From the NCBI GenBank assembly GCA_021604005.1, contig BQIV01000021.1, positions 16,665-80,664 on the forward strand: 64,000 nucleotides of DNA, read 5' to 3'. The notes beneath the pieces were generated by a model. That model worked only from the letters and a program-made list of their open reading frames with translations. It did not search any database and was not told where the DNA came from. Shown here one piece after another: positions 45,898 to 54,389 of the stretch. The stretch is from Nitrospirales bacterium. Its GTDB lineage: Bacteria > Nitrospirota > Nitrospiria > Nitrospirales > UBA8639. The position numbers and the translations under genes were made by a program. Every line of letters starts with the position of its first letter. Position 1 is the first letter of the stretch.

Positions 45898-47619
45898 ATG
45901 CGTACCACACACATGTTCATCCCCACCTTGCGGGAAGACCCCGGTGAGGCAGAAGTGATCAGCCATCGGCTCATGCTCCGGTCCGGCATGATTCGAAAGG
46001 TTGCCGCAGGAATTTACTCATACCTTCCTCTCGGCCTACGTGTTATCCGGAAAGTCGAACAAATCATTCGGGAAGAGATGAACCGCATCGGGGCTCAAGA
46101 AGTTCTTCTCCCCGTTCTCTCTCCGGCAGAACTCTGGCAAGAAACTGAACGGTGGGATTTTTACGGAAAGGAACTGATCCGTTGCCAGGATCGTCATGAT
46201 CGCGACTTCTGCTTGGGACCGACCCACGAAGAAGTGGTCACCGACCTCTTCCGACGCGAAGTCCGGTCCTATCGGCAATTGCCGGTCACGCTCTATCAGA
46301 TTCAAACGAAATTCCGTGATGAAATTCGCCCTCGATTCGGACTAATGCGCGGGCGTGAGTTCATTATGAAAGACGCCTACAGTTTCGACCAAAACGAAGG
46401 AGAGGCTCAAAAGAACTATCAAGCGATGTATGAGGCCTATCATCGTATTTTCACGCGCACGGGGCTTCAGTTTCGCGCTGTAGAAGCCGACACGGGCCTT
46501 ATTGGCGGAACCTCATCTCATGAATTTATGGTGCTCGCCAACACAGGTGAAGAACTCATCGTGTTTGATCCGGAAAGTTCTTACGCGGCCAATGTCGAAC
46601 GGGCAGAAGTCGTTCCCGTTGAGCGTTCCCAATCCATTACATCTCCACAACCGCTCAAAAAAGTCAGCACGCCACAGGCCAAGACCGTCACGGAAGTCTG
46701 CCAACTACTCAACACGACACCAGACCGCCTTGTGAAAACATTACTTTACACGACACCGGACAATTCACCGATTGCCGTCTTAATTCGTGGAGACCATCAA
46801 GCCAATGAAATAAAAATTCAACGTCATCTTGGTATTCACGACCTAACACTCGCCGACTCTGAATGTGTGCGTACCCTCACGAATGCTCCCACAGGATTTG
46901 CCGGACCCATCGGACTTCACGGCCTGACCATTCTGGCTGATCATGCGGTCGGCACGCTCAGTAACTTTATCGTTGGAGCCAATGAAGCAGACATGCATTA
47001 CATCAATGCCAATGCTGGGCGCGACTTTACCATCGACGTCACCGGCGACTTTCGACAGGCTCAAGCAGGCGATTCCTCACCCCAGAGCCAAGCAAAGCTT
47101 GAGACGGCACGAGGCATCGAAGTCGGACACGTATTCATGCTCGGCACCAAATATAGTGAAAAAATGGGAGCGACGTATTTAGACTCGCAAGGAGCCGAGC
47201 ACAACGCCGTCATGGGCTGCTATGGCATTGGCGTCGGCAGAACCGTCGCAGCGGCCATTGAGCAAAATCACGATGACCGTGGCATCATGTGGCCGATTCC
47301 CATCGCGCCATTTCACGTCCATTTACTTCCAGTGACCAACTCAGAACGTGTTCACGAAGTTACCCAAGCCCTCTATGCCGAATTACAGCAGGCGAATATC
47401 GAGGTGCTACTCGACGATAGAGAGGAACGCGCTGGAGTGAAATTTAATGATGCGGATCTGATCGGCTCACCATTTCAGGTTGTGATTGGCGATAAAGGAC
47501 TCGCACAAGGCACGATCGACCTGAAAGAACGAATACGTGGTGAAAAAATGCCAATAGCTCCGTCCAAACTCACTGCGTATGTACGAGAAAAACTGGCAAG
47601 AGACGTGAATTGGCCGTAA
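45898..47619 (+). CDS. proS: Prolyl-tRNA synthetase, bacterial type
   Basis: A 573-residue class II synthetase. Motif 1 is in GMIRKVAAGIYSYLPLGLRV, motif 2 in FCLGPTHEEVVTDLFRREV and motif 3 in GCYGIGVGRTVAAAIEQ. The editing insertion domain (INS) lies between motifs 2 and 3, around residues 230-390. It ends with an anticodon-binding domain. It charges tRNA-Pro and edits mischarged alanine. It follows rseP by 89 nt, and is likely in the same operon or has an internal promoter. Confidence 0.97.
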   Translation: MRTTHMFIPTLREDPGEAEVISHRLMLRSGMIRKVAAGIYSYLPLGLRVIRKVEQIIREEMNRIGAQEVLLPVLSPAELWQETERWDFYGKELIRCQDRHDRDFCLGPTHEEVVTDLFRREVRSYRQLPVTLYQIQTKFRDEIRPRFGLMRGREFIMKDAYSFDQNEGEAQKNYQAMYEAYHRIFTRTGLQFRAVEADTGLIGGTSSHEFMVLANTGEELIVFDPESSYAANVERAEVVPVERSQSITSPQPLKKVSTPQAKTVTEVCQLLNTTPDRLVKTLLYTTPDNSPIAVLIRGDHQANEIKIQRHLGIHDLTLADSECVRTLTNAPTGFAGPIGLHGLTILADHAVGTLSNFIVGANEADMHYINANAGRDFTIDVTGDFRQAQAGDSSPQSQAKLETARGIEVGHVFMLGTKYSEKMGATYLDSQGAEHNAVMGCYGIGVGRTVAAAIEQNHDDRGIMWPIPIAPFHVHLLPVTNSERVHEVTQALYAELQQANIEVLLDDREERAGVKFNDADLIGSPFQVVIGDKGLAQGTIDLKERIRGEKMPIAPSKLTAYVREKLARDVNWP

Positions 47620-47816
47620 TAGGAAACATGTGCGTCATTTCTCGGTGGCCTTACCGAACACCGACACGCAACCTACCGTGCTAACTCACTGTTTTTATAG
47701 ATTATTCATACATTGACGACATCATCCTTCGTTGACAATATATCGTGATGAGTGATACCGTATTATTTTGTCTAGTACAGTAATCGTGTGACCATTTTTC
47801 TCCTCAAGGCATTCCT

Positions 47817-48272
47817 ATGCTCAACCAAATGAATGTACGGGGGTTACTCTTTGACCCCTATAATAACGCATATATCGTCATACTGAGAGACGAACACAAT
47901 TCCGATATGCTTCCTATATGGGTAGGAAAATCTGAAGCCAGCGCCATTAGCTTTGCCTTAGAACGCATAGCCCCGCCGCGCCCCATGACTCACGATTTAA
48001 TGAAAACGATACTCGATAGCATGGATGCGAAGATTATCAGCATCGTCCTGACGGACTTGAAAGAAAATACGTACTTTGCGAAAATTCACTTGTTGTATGG
48101 AGACTCTGAATTTTCCATTGATTCACGACCAAGCGATGCCATTGCCGTTGCACTGAGAACCGATGCGCCGATTTTTGCCACGGCCGAGGTCTTACATAAA
48201 CAAAGTTCAGAGGAGCTTGAGCGATGGCTAGAAAACCTTAAACCCGAAGACTTCGGTAAATTTGAAGGTTAG
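47817..48272 (+). CDS. Bifunctional nuclease family protein (DUF151), copy 1
   Basis: A 151-residue DUF151 protein. The signature is RDEHNSDMLPIWVGKSEASA, PPRPMTHDLMKTILDSM and SRPSDAIAVALRTDAPIFAT. The family includes plant and Thermotoga proteins with RNase/DNase activity, though the cellular role in bacteria is unsettled. It lies next to a paralogue and the rplM-rpsI genes. A possible promoter with TTGACA at 47733-47738 lies about 80 nt upstream. Confidence 0.9.
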   Translation: MLNQMNVRGLLFDPYNNAYIVILRDEHNSDMLPIWVGKSEASAISFALERIAPPRPMTHDLMKTILDSMDAKIISIVLTDLKENTYFAKIHLLYGDSEFSIDSRPSDAIAVALRTDAPIFATAEVLHKQSSEELERWLENLKPEDFGKFEG

Positions 48273-48319
48273 TCGTCAACAGTAAACCCCATACATCTTT
48301 TACAGGTTGAATACCGTAC

Positions 48320-48808
48320 ATGTCAGATCATCCAGACCTTAATCTGCTTATTGCCCTCAAAGTCCATGGGGTTCTCATCGACCCCAACACTGAGACGCAA
48401 ATTGTTGTCCTCAGGGATGAAAAAAATTCTGAGGTCTTGCCGATTTGGGTCGGCACAGCAGAAGGCACATCCATTCGGCTGGCCTTAGAGGAAGTTGTGC
48501 CGCCTCGACCGATGAGCCATGACTTGATCTATAGCTTTGGTGAACATTTAGGTTTTTCGATTTCAAGCGTCATCATTACCGAAGTAAAAAGCAATACGTA
48601 TTATGCCTCCATCCAACTTTCCAAAAATGGTTTTGAGAAAACGGTTGACTCACGGCCCAGTGATGCGATTGCGCTTGCCCTTCGCACCAAGAGCCCGATT
48701 TACGTCACACAAGAAGTCTTGGAAAAACGAGGTGGCGAAAATTTAGATGCCTGGCTCGCCAAGCTGGACCCCAAAAGCTTTGGCCAGTCGGAAACAGAAG
48801 CCTCATAA
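48320..48808 (+). CDS. Bifunctional nuclease family protein (DUF151), copy 2
   Basis: A 162-residue paralogue of the preceding gene with the same motif order: RDEKNSEVLPIWVGTAEGTS, PPRPMSHDLIYSFGEHLG and SRPSDAIALALRTKSPIYVT. It differs mostly at the two ends. The pair probably arose by tandem duplication. It ends 36 nt before rplM, so it may be co-transcribed with the ribosomal protein genes. Confidence 0.9.
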   Translation: MSDHPDLNLLIALKVHGVLIDPNTETQIVVLRDEKNSEVLPIWVGTAEGTSIRLALEEVVPPRPMSHDLIYSFGEHLGFSISSVIITEVKSNTYYASIQLSKNGFEKTVDSRPSDAIALALRTKSPIYVTQEVLEKRGGENLDAWLAKLDPKSFGQSETEAS

Positions 48809-48844
48809 CGACTCAGTAGACTCGTCTTAGATAAGGAGAAATGC

Positions 48845-49273
48845 ATGCGATCGTTTCAAGCTAAACCCCTGGAAATTGAGAGAAAATGGCATCTTATCGA
48901 CGCCGAAGGCAAAACCCTTGGCCGTCTCGCCTCGCGTATTGCGATGTTGTTACGGGGGAAGCATAAGCCTACATTTACACCGAATGTTGACACGGGAGAT
49001 CATGTCGTTGTGATCAACACCAGTCAGATTCATCTCACGCGAAATAAGTTTACAGTCAAAACCTACTACCATCACACCGGTTATCCAGGTGGGATTAAAT
49101 CCGTCACGGCGGAGCAACTGCATGAGAAAAAACCAACAGAGCTCCTGAATCTCGCCATACGCGGCATGCTGCCCAAGTCTCCACTCGGTAAGCAAATGGC
49201 CAAAAAATTACGATTATACCCTGGAGCTGAGCATCCCCATGAGGCTCAAAACCCTCAAGCCATAACCTTATAA
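48845..49273 (+). CDS. rplM: 50S ribosomal protein L13
   Basis: A 142-residue L13 of standard length. Diagnostic segments are [90 protein letters not shown] is a strong ribosome-binding site. It begins the conserved rplM-rpsI pair. Confidence 0.98.
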   Translation: MRSFQAKPLEIERKWHLIDAEGKTLGRLASRIAMLLRGKHKPTFTPNVDTGDHVVVINTSQIHLTRNKFTVKTYYHHTGYPGGIKSVTAEQLHEKKPTELLNLAIRGMLPKSPLGKQMAKKLRLYPGAEHPHEAQNPQAITL

Positions 49274-49325
49274 ATTACCTTGAACGTCATTTCCCCTTAC
49301 TTGTTTTTTAAAGAGGATTCACAGA

Positions 49326-49718
49326 ATGGTTGAAACAACACAGTACGCAACAGGGAAAAAAAAGTATGCAGTTGCCCGGGCATGGATTGAGCCAGGAAAT
49401 GGCACAATCCAAGTCAACAACAAGCCAGCAGACCAATACTTCACTCGATTAGGACATCGCAATCAGATTGTCTCTCCATTCGACATTACTGGAACCACGG
49501 GACAATACAATGTACGTGCGACCCTTGCCGGTGGAGGCATGTCTGGTCAAGCTGGAGCCTTACGGCACGCTATTGCCAAAGCCCTTTCGATTCAGAGCCC
49601 ATCGCTTCGCGAATCTCTCAAGAAAAAAGGCCTCTTAACCCGCGACTCGCGAGTTAAGGAACGGAAAAAATACGGACAAAAAGGCGCGCGGGCTAAGTTC
49701 CAATATTCCAAACGCTGA
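49326..49718 (+). CDS. rpsI: 30S ribosomal protein S9
   Basis: A 130-residue S9 of standard length. The N-terminal ATGKKKYAVARAWIEPGNG and the C-terminal KKGLLTRDSRVKERKKYGQK, followed by GARAKFQYSKR, are characteristic; the terminal Lys-Arg reaches the decoding centre of the ribosome. It follows rplM and is ended by a strong terminator at 49745-49774. Confidence 0.98.
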   Translation: MVETTQYATGKKKYAVARAWIEPGNGTIQVNNKPADQYFTRLGHRNQIVSPFDITGTTGQYNVRATLAGGGMSGQAGALRHAIAKALSIQSPSLRESLKKKGLLTRDSRVKERKKYGQKGARAKFQYSKR

Positions 49719-49744
49719 GACCTTCTATGGTTTTTGAGTACAAA

Positions 49745-49774
49745 AAGGGAAGGCCTCACTGCCTTCCCTTTTTT
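49745..49774 (+). terminator. Rho-independent terminator after rpsI
   Basis: A 10-bp perfect stem (AAGGGAAGGC / GCCTTCCCTT) with a 6-nt loop (CTCACT) is followed by a run of T to 49774. It ends the rplM-rpsI transcript. Confidence 0.92.
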
Positions 49775-49872
49775 CTTGCCTAAAACCGGCTTGCAGCAGC
49801 GATGGCACTTGTTGTTCGTAACCATGAACTTGTCGATCTAACACTCACCGCTCATTAATGGCTTAAGACACA

Positions 49873-50961
49873 ATGGACTCACACACGCAACGCGCTGCGA
49901 TCATCGGAGCAAGTGGTTATACCGGGGGAGAACTCTTTCGACTGCTGGCGAGTCATCCTGAAATTTCCATAACCGTGGTCGCCTCTTCTGAAAAAACAGC
50001 AGGGCAACCTCTCCACGCCATTTTTCCGCACCTTCACTCGCTGACCGATCTTTCGTTAGTCCCACTCGATCCAGAGGCCATTGCCCAACAGGCCGATATT
50101 ATTTTCATGGCTCTCCCGCATACCCACTCGTTACAACCAGCAGCCAAATTTCTTGAACTCAATAAGCTGGTCATTGATTTGAGTGCCGACTATCGTCTGA
50201 AAGATCCCGCTGTGTATGAACACTATTACGATGTCCCCCATCCATTCCCAACTCTTTTACAAAAGAGTGTCTATGGATTACCTGAACTACATCGATCGTC
50301 TATTCAACAGGCTCGCCTCATTGCCGTGCCCGGTTGTTACCCCACGGCGGCTATCTTGCAACTTGCCCCGTTATTAGCACACGGACTGATTGACCCAAGT
50401 ACGATCATTATTGACGCAAAATCAGGAATATCAGGAGCGGGCCGTGGAGCAAATCTCGCCTATCATTTTCCCGAATCCCATGAATCGATCCATGCATATA
50501 AGATTGGAACCCACCGGCATATCTCGGAGATTGAACAGGAATTGACGAACATTTCTCATCATGCCACCGGCGATACGTCGACTTCGGCTCCTTCCCGCCT
50601 TTCAGTGTTGTTTACCCCTCACCTTGTCCCCATGAATCGAGGGATTCTCAGCACGGCATACGCTACACTTCACACGCATGAGGCAGTACACGATTGGACA
50701 TCGCTATACAAAGATTTTTATAAGAATGAATCCTCTATTCGAGTTTTCCAACATCCTCATGACGTGACTCCAAGTCATGTTCGAGGCTCGAACTTTTGCG
50801 ACCTTGGCGTAACCCATGACCCAAGAACCGGACGAATGATCACCGTTGCAGCCCTAGATAATCTCGTCAAAGGCGCAGCAGGACAAGCCATTCAAGCGAT
50901 GAATCTAGCGTTAGGGTTCCCTGAAGATCTTGGACTTGCAACTCCCGGCCTCTTTCCATAA
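49873..50961 (+). CDS. argC: N-acetyl-gamma-glutamyl-phosphate reductase
   Basis: A 362-residue enzyme of arginine synthesis. NADP binding is in AAIIGASGYTGGELFRLL, and the catalytic cysteine in RLIAVPGCYPTAAILQLAPL. The His-containing THRHISEIEQEL segment and VRGSNFCDLGVTHDPRTGRM also match. It reduces the acyl phosphate of N-acetylglutamate. It is followed by argJ 55 nt downstream, so the two act in consecutive parts of one pathway. Confidence 0.96.
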   Translation: MDSHTQRAAIIGASGYTGGELFRLLASHPEISITVVASSEKTAGQPLHAIFPHLHSLTDLSLVPLDPEAIAQQADIIFMALPHTHSLQPAAKFLELNKLVIDLSADYRLKDPAVYEHYYDVPHPFPTLLQKSVYGLPELHRSSIQQARLIAVPGCYPTAAILQLAPLLAHGLIDPSTIIIDAKSGISGAGRGANLAYHFPESHESIHAYKIGTHRHISEIEQELTNISHHATGDTSTSAPSRLSVLFTPHLVPMNRGILSTAYATLHTHEAVHDWTSLYKDFYKNESSIRVFQHPHDVTPSHVRGSNFCDLGVTHDPRTGRMITVAALDNLVKGAAGQAIQAMNLALGFPEDLGLATPGLFP

Positions 50962-51016
50962 TTACCGTATACACCCAACGATTCTCACTCATTTAACCAC
51001 GACAAACGACGAACAG

Positions 51017-52222
51017 ATGACACGCACGAACGGAGGGGTTACTGCCCCCAAAGGATTCAAAGCCTCAGGCATTCACGCAGGCATTAAAGCCGCCCCGATA
51101 CTTGATCTCGCACTCCTCGTATCGGATGTAGAAGGTCCGATAGCCGGCGTATTCACCAACAATCGCATTCCAGCAGCACCGGTTATTCTCGATCGCCTCC
51201 ACCTCAAGAAACCATACGGTCAGGCCATGATCATTAATAGTGGGAATGCCAATGCTTGCACTGGCGCGCAGGGATTACTCGATGCTGAAGAGATGGCGAT
51301 ACTCGTTGCCAAACGCTTGGATATTCCCCCTACAAGTGTCTTTGTCGGCTCAACCGGTGTCATTGGGCCAAGACTTTCCATGCCGGCTATTCGAAATGGT
51401 ATCCCTTTACTAATGCAACGATTGCGAAAGTCCGGACATCGAGACGCCGCACGGGCCATCATGACCACCGACACAACAATGAAGGAAATAGCGGTTCACA
51501 CACGAATTGGCAAACACCTTGTCAGCATTGGCGGTATGGCAAAAGGCTCAGGGATGATCCATCCGGATATGGCGACCATGTTAGCCTATATCACAACCGA
51601 TGCCGCCATTCATCCCACCGTCCTGCAAGCCTTGCTCAGAGAAGCGGTCGATTCATCGTTTAACACCATTTCGGTTGATGGCGAAACCAGTACCAATGAC
51701 ACGGTACTCTGCTTGGCCAATGGAATGGCAGGAAACCCCATGCTTCAAGCACAGACCGGAAACGCCAAAATATTTCAACTGGCACTTAATCACGTGTGCC
51801 AGACGCTAGCCATGAAAATTTGTCAAGACGGGGAAGGTGCGACGAAAATCGTTGAAATCCTAGTACGTGGAGCCAAGAAGGATCACGACGCAAAGCAGAT
51901 TGCCAAGACACTCGCTACATCCCCGCTTGTGAAGACGGCATTATTTGGAGAAGATCCCAATTGGGGACGATTCATGGTTGCCATTGGCCGGTCCGGCCCG
52001 GCCATACAACCAAAACATATTGAGATTGCATTCGAGAACGTCACAATGGTCAAAAACGGACAAGAAGTGACACCATCAAAAGAACGACAGGTACAACGGG
52101 TGATGAAGAAAAAGTCCTATACGATTTCGATCAAGGTCGGAAAGGGAAAAGGCTCAAGCAAAGTTTGGACGACAGATTTCTCATACGACTACGTAAAAAT
52201 CAACGCCTCCTATCGATCTTAG
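51017..52222 (+). CDS. argJ: Glutamate N-acetyltransferase/amino-acid acetyltransferase ArgJ
   Basis: A 401-residue ornithine acetyltransferase. The start ATG at 51017 begins the usual GGVTAPKGFKASGIHAGIK. The autocatalytic cleavage site is at the Thr in KGSGMIHPDMATMLAYIT, and DPNWGRFMVAIGRSG is also conserved. It cleaves itself into two chains and recycles the acetyl group from N-acetylornithine to glutamate. No strong ribosome-binding site precedes it. An in-frame TTG at 50930 would overlap argC and is not favoured. Confidence 0.95.
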   Translation: MTRTNGGVTAPKGFKASGIHAGIKAAPILDLALLVSDVEGPIAGVFTNNRIPAAPVILDRLHLKKPYGQAMIINSGNANACTGAQGLLDAEEMAILVAKRLDIPPTSVFVGSTGVIGPRLSMPAIRNGIPLLMQRLRKSGHRDAARAIMTTDTTMKEIAVHTRIGKHLVSIGGMAKGSGMIHPDMATMLAYITTDAAIHPTVLQALLREAVDSSFNTISVDGETSTNDTVLCLANGMAGNPMLQAQTGNAKIFQLALNHVCQTLAMKICQDGEGATKIVEILVRGAKKDHDAKQIAKTLATSPLVKTALFGEDPNWGRFMVAIGRSGPAIQPKHIEIAFENVTMVKNGQEVTPSKERQVQRVMKKKSYTISIKVGKGKGSSKVWTTDFSYDYVKINASYRS

Positions 52223-52261
52223 TTGGCCACATGTAATCGAGATATCAAAATGTCGTGAGAT

Positions 52262-52400
52262 CTCAAGAAAGATTGCCCATCAGGCACACGCAACACTCCC
52301 AACTACCGTGGCCAAGCCACCTGTTAATCAAAATGGCAATTGGAAAAGAGACTTCAAGAAAGAATACCTACCAAATACACACAGCACTTCCAACTACAGT
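52262..52400. repeat. Degenerate 91-bp unit, about 1.5 copies
   Basis: TCAAGAAAGATTGCCCATCA at 52263 recurs with changes as TCAAGAAAGAATACCTACCA at 52354, a period of 91 bp, and both are followed by CAAC- or AGCACT-TCCAACTAC-type sequence. The middle part, beginning GTGGCCAAGCCACCT at 52308, recurs at 52841. Confidence 0.6.
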
Positions 52401-52723
52401 TTTTGAACTTTTCATTAAGATGTATAGCCGTGCCATGCCTTTCCGTCTGTACGAAGTGTGTCCTCGCGCTGTGTAAGTGGTGGGGATTCGGCTGGAAGCT
52501 ATGTGGTTCCGCGATAGCCGTTTGGCATGCGAATGCGTCAGAGGACATGTGGCTCCAGCCCACGGCTCACTCCACGGTTCATTACCTATTGTCTTTATCG
52601 TCTAAGTTTTGACTCCCTGCCGGGTTTCGTCTCGGCGGCCGAGGCCCTTGTGTTTCGGCAAAAGGACCCAAAACCATTGACGCCCAGGCCAGGCTTATCG
52701 GATGAGCTGAACCCCGGTTAGTG

Positions 52724-52760
52724 GGGCGGGCTAACTCGCTGCGCTCAAACAAGCCCGCCC
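52724..52760. repeat. GC-rich hairpin of a REP-like element
   Basis: GGGCGGGCT (52724-52732) and AGCCCGCCC (52752-52760) form a 9-bp stem around a loop that contains the sequence CTCGCTGCGCTCAAAC, common in dispersed intergenic repeats of many genomes. Together with surrounding sequence (about 52600-52800) it looks like a dispersed intergenic repeat, with no coding function. Confidence 0.5.
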
Positions 52761-52840
52761 AGCATGAGAGGCGTTCACTCAACAGGCTGGCCTGAAGACG
52801 TCAGGTCATAGGTACTGAAAAAAAGTTAAAAAACTATATC

Positions 52841-52910
52841 GTGGCCAAGCCACCTACAATCAAGACGGCAATTGAAAAAGAGACTTCAAGGAAGGTTGCC
52901 CATCAGGCAC
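52841..52910. repeat. Second copy of the degenerate unit
   Basis: GTGGCCAAGCCACCT, then GGCAATTG and AAAAGAGACTTCAAG and TTGCCCATCAGGCAC match the copy at 52262-52361 in the same order and orientation. About 440 bp of unrelated sequence separates the copies, as if an element had inserted into a repeat array. Confidence 0.6.
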
Positions 52911-52968
52911 CAATCCGAAAGCGAGTTCATTTGCCGACAACAATGACGTTAGCGGATTTTGGAGAACG

Positions 52969-54360
52969 TTATTTCTGTATATTGTGACGAGAAATAAGAT
53001 CATGGAGTGTTGGACGGCTCACCCCAAGTATAACGGCTGCCTTGGTGATATTCCCGCTCGTTTTGGTCAACGTCTGTTCCACTAAACTCTTTTCAACCGC
53101 ATCTCGGGCTTCTTTGAGTGTTGTCCGTTCGGCAAATTCTTTTGGCTCTTCTAAATCGAGATCCGACGGGATCAGGCGGGTATGATCCGTGAGGGTCACG
53201 GCTCGTCGAATTCTATTCTCTAATTCTCGTACGTTTCCTGGCCAGGCATACCGTTCAATCGCCTCGACCGCTTCCCGGCTAAACCCAACGATTTTCCTCT
53301 TGGCTTCATCCGCATATCGTTGCAATAACGATTTCGCAATCACCATGATGTCCGCACCACGCTCACGAAGGGGAGGTGCCGTAATCGTCACCGTATTCAA
53401 CCGCCAATACAAGTCTTCCCGAAACCGTCCATCCTTCATGGCTTCCTGAAGGTCCAAATTCGTCGCCGCAACGACTCGCGCATCTACTGGAATCTCAACA
53501 CGGCCACCAACCCGTTCAATACACCGCTCCTGCAGCACACGGAGCAGTTTCACTTGCAAGGCTGTCGACAACTCTCCAATTTCATCAAGAAATAACGTCC
53601 CTCCCTGTGCCAACTCGACCCGGCCTCGTCGTTGAAGATGTGCTCCCGTAAACGATCCCTTCTCATGCCCAAACAATTCACTTTCCAATAACGTTTCTGG
53701 AATGGCCCCACAGTTGATAGCCACGAACGAACCCTCTCGCCGCTCACTTTGATGATGGATCGCACGCGCAATCAATTCCTTTCCCGTACCGCTTTCGCCG
53801 ACGATTAAGACTGACACATCCGAAGTCGCCACCCGCCGAATTGTATCGAACACTTTTTCCATGCTCGGACTGGTTCCGATAATTTCGTGAAAACTCCGGC
53901 TATTTTCACGATCCAGAAGCAGACGATTCTCAACTTCCAATTGTGCGAGATAGCTGCCACGCTGAAGAATGACTTTTAACACGTCCAGGTCGACTGGCTT
54001 TTCTATAAAATCATATGCACCAAGCTGGATAGCTTTGAGTGCATTGGCCCGATCATGGTTACCGGTAATAACGATCACTTTCATAGAAGGATTGAGTGAG
54101 AGAAACTCTTCTAGCGCCAAAAATCCTTCCGATACTCCATCAGGATCAGGGGGTAAGCCAAGATCCAACGTGACCAAGTCAATCTGCTCCTTTTTCATCA
54201 GCTCCATAGCGTCATGTCGTCCCCCCGCCTCAAACACGTGGTAGGCATGCTTGCCCCCCCACTTCATTTGCTCACGAAGCTCGAGGTTGTCATCAACGAC
54301 CAGGAGAGACGGGAGAGTCTGTCGTGCTCCTTGCCTGTGATCCTTCAGAGCCTCTTCCAT
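52969..54360 (-). CDS. prsR: PEP-CTERM system response regulator PrsR
   Basis: A 463-residue sigma-54-dependent response regulator. The receiver domain spans residues about 17-135 with phospho-acceptor Asp in LVTLDLGLPP. The AAA+ domain has Walker A GESGTGKELIARAIH, the sigma-54 contact GSFTGA and Walker B GGTLFLDEIGEL. The C-terminal Fis-type HTH is NITKAAVILGVSRPTLHDLI. PrsK/PrsR pairs control PEP-CTERM and exopolysaccharide genes in exosortase-A bacteria. It is the last gene of xrtA-epsI-prsK-prsR, 29 nt after prsK. Confidence 0.95.
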   Translation of the reverse strand: MEEALKDHRQGARQTLPSLLVVDDNLELREQMKWGGKHAYHVFEAGGRHDAMELMKKEQIDLVTLDLGLPPDPDGVSEGFLALEEFLSLNPSMKVIVITGNHDRANALKAIQLGAYDFIEKPVDLDVLKVILQRGSYLAQLEVENRLLLDRENSRSFHEIIGTSPSMEKVFDTIRRVATSDVSVLIVGESGTGKELIARAIHHQSERREGSFVAINCGAIPETLLESELFGHEKGSFTGAHLQRRGRVELAQGGTLFLDEIGELSTALQVKLLRVLQERCIERVGGRVEIPVDARVVAATNLDLQEAMKDGRFREDLYWRLNTVTITAPPLRERGADIMVIAKSLLQRYADEAKRKIVGFSREAVEAIERYAWPGNVRELENRIRRAVTLTDHTRLIPSDLDLEEPKEFAERTTLKEARDAVEKSLVEQTLTKTSGNITKAAVILGVSRPTLHDLISRHNIQK

Positions 54361-54389
54361 AACATCCTTTCAGCACACATTACGTACCG

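Larger units (their letters stand above)
52223..52968. other. Repeat-rich spacer between convergent argJ and prsR
   Basis: A 746-bp region with no supported gene. It holds two copies of a repeat unit at its edges (52262-52400 and 52841-52910) and, between them, a different element with a strong GC-rich hairpin (52724-52760) and short frames that are not protein-like. No terminator for argJ was identified. Confidence 0.6.

Noticed and set aside
52582..52782. Minus-strand frame in the repeat-rich spacer
   Set aside because: It resembles translations of a widespread intergenic repeat seen in many genomes rather than a real protein.
52262..52910. Possible CRISPR array
   Set aside because: The repeats are few, long, imperfect and irregularly spaced, without uniform spacers or cas genes.
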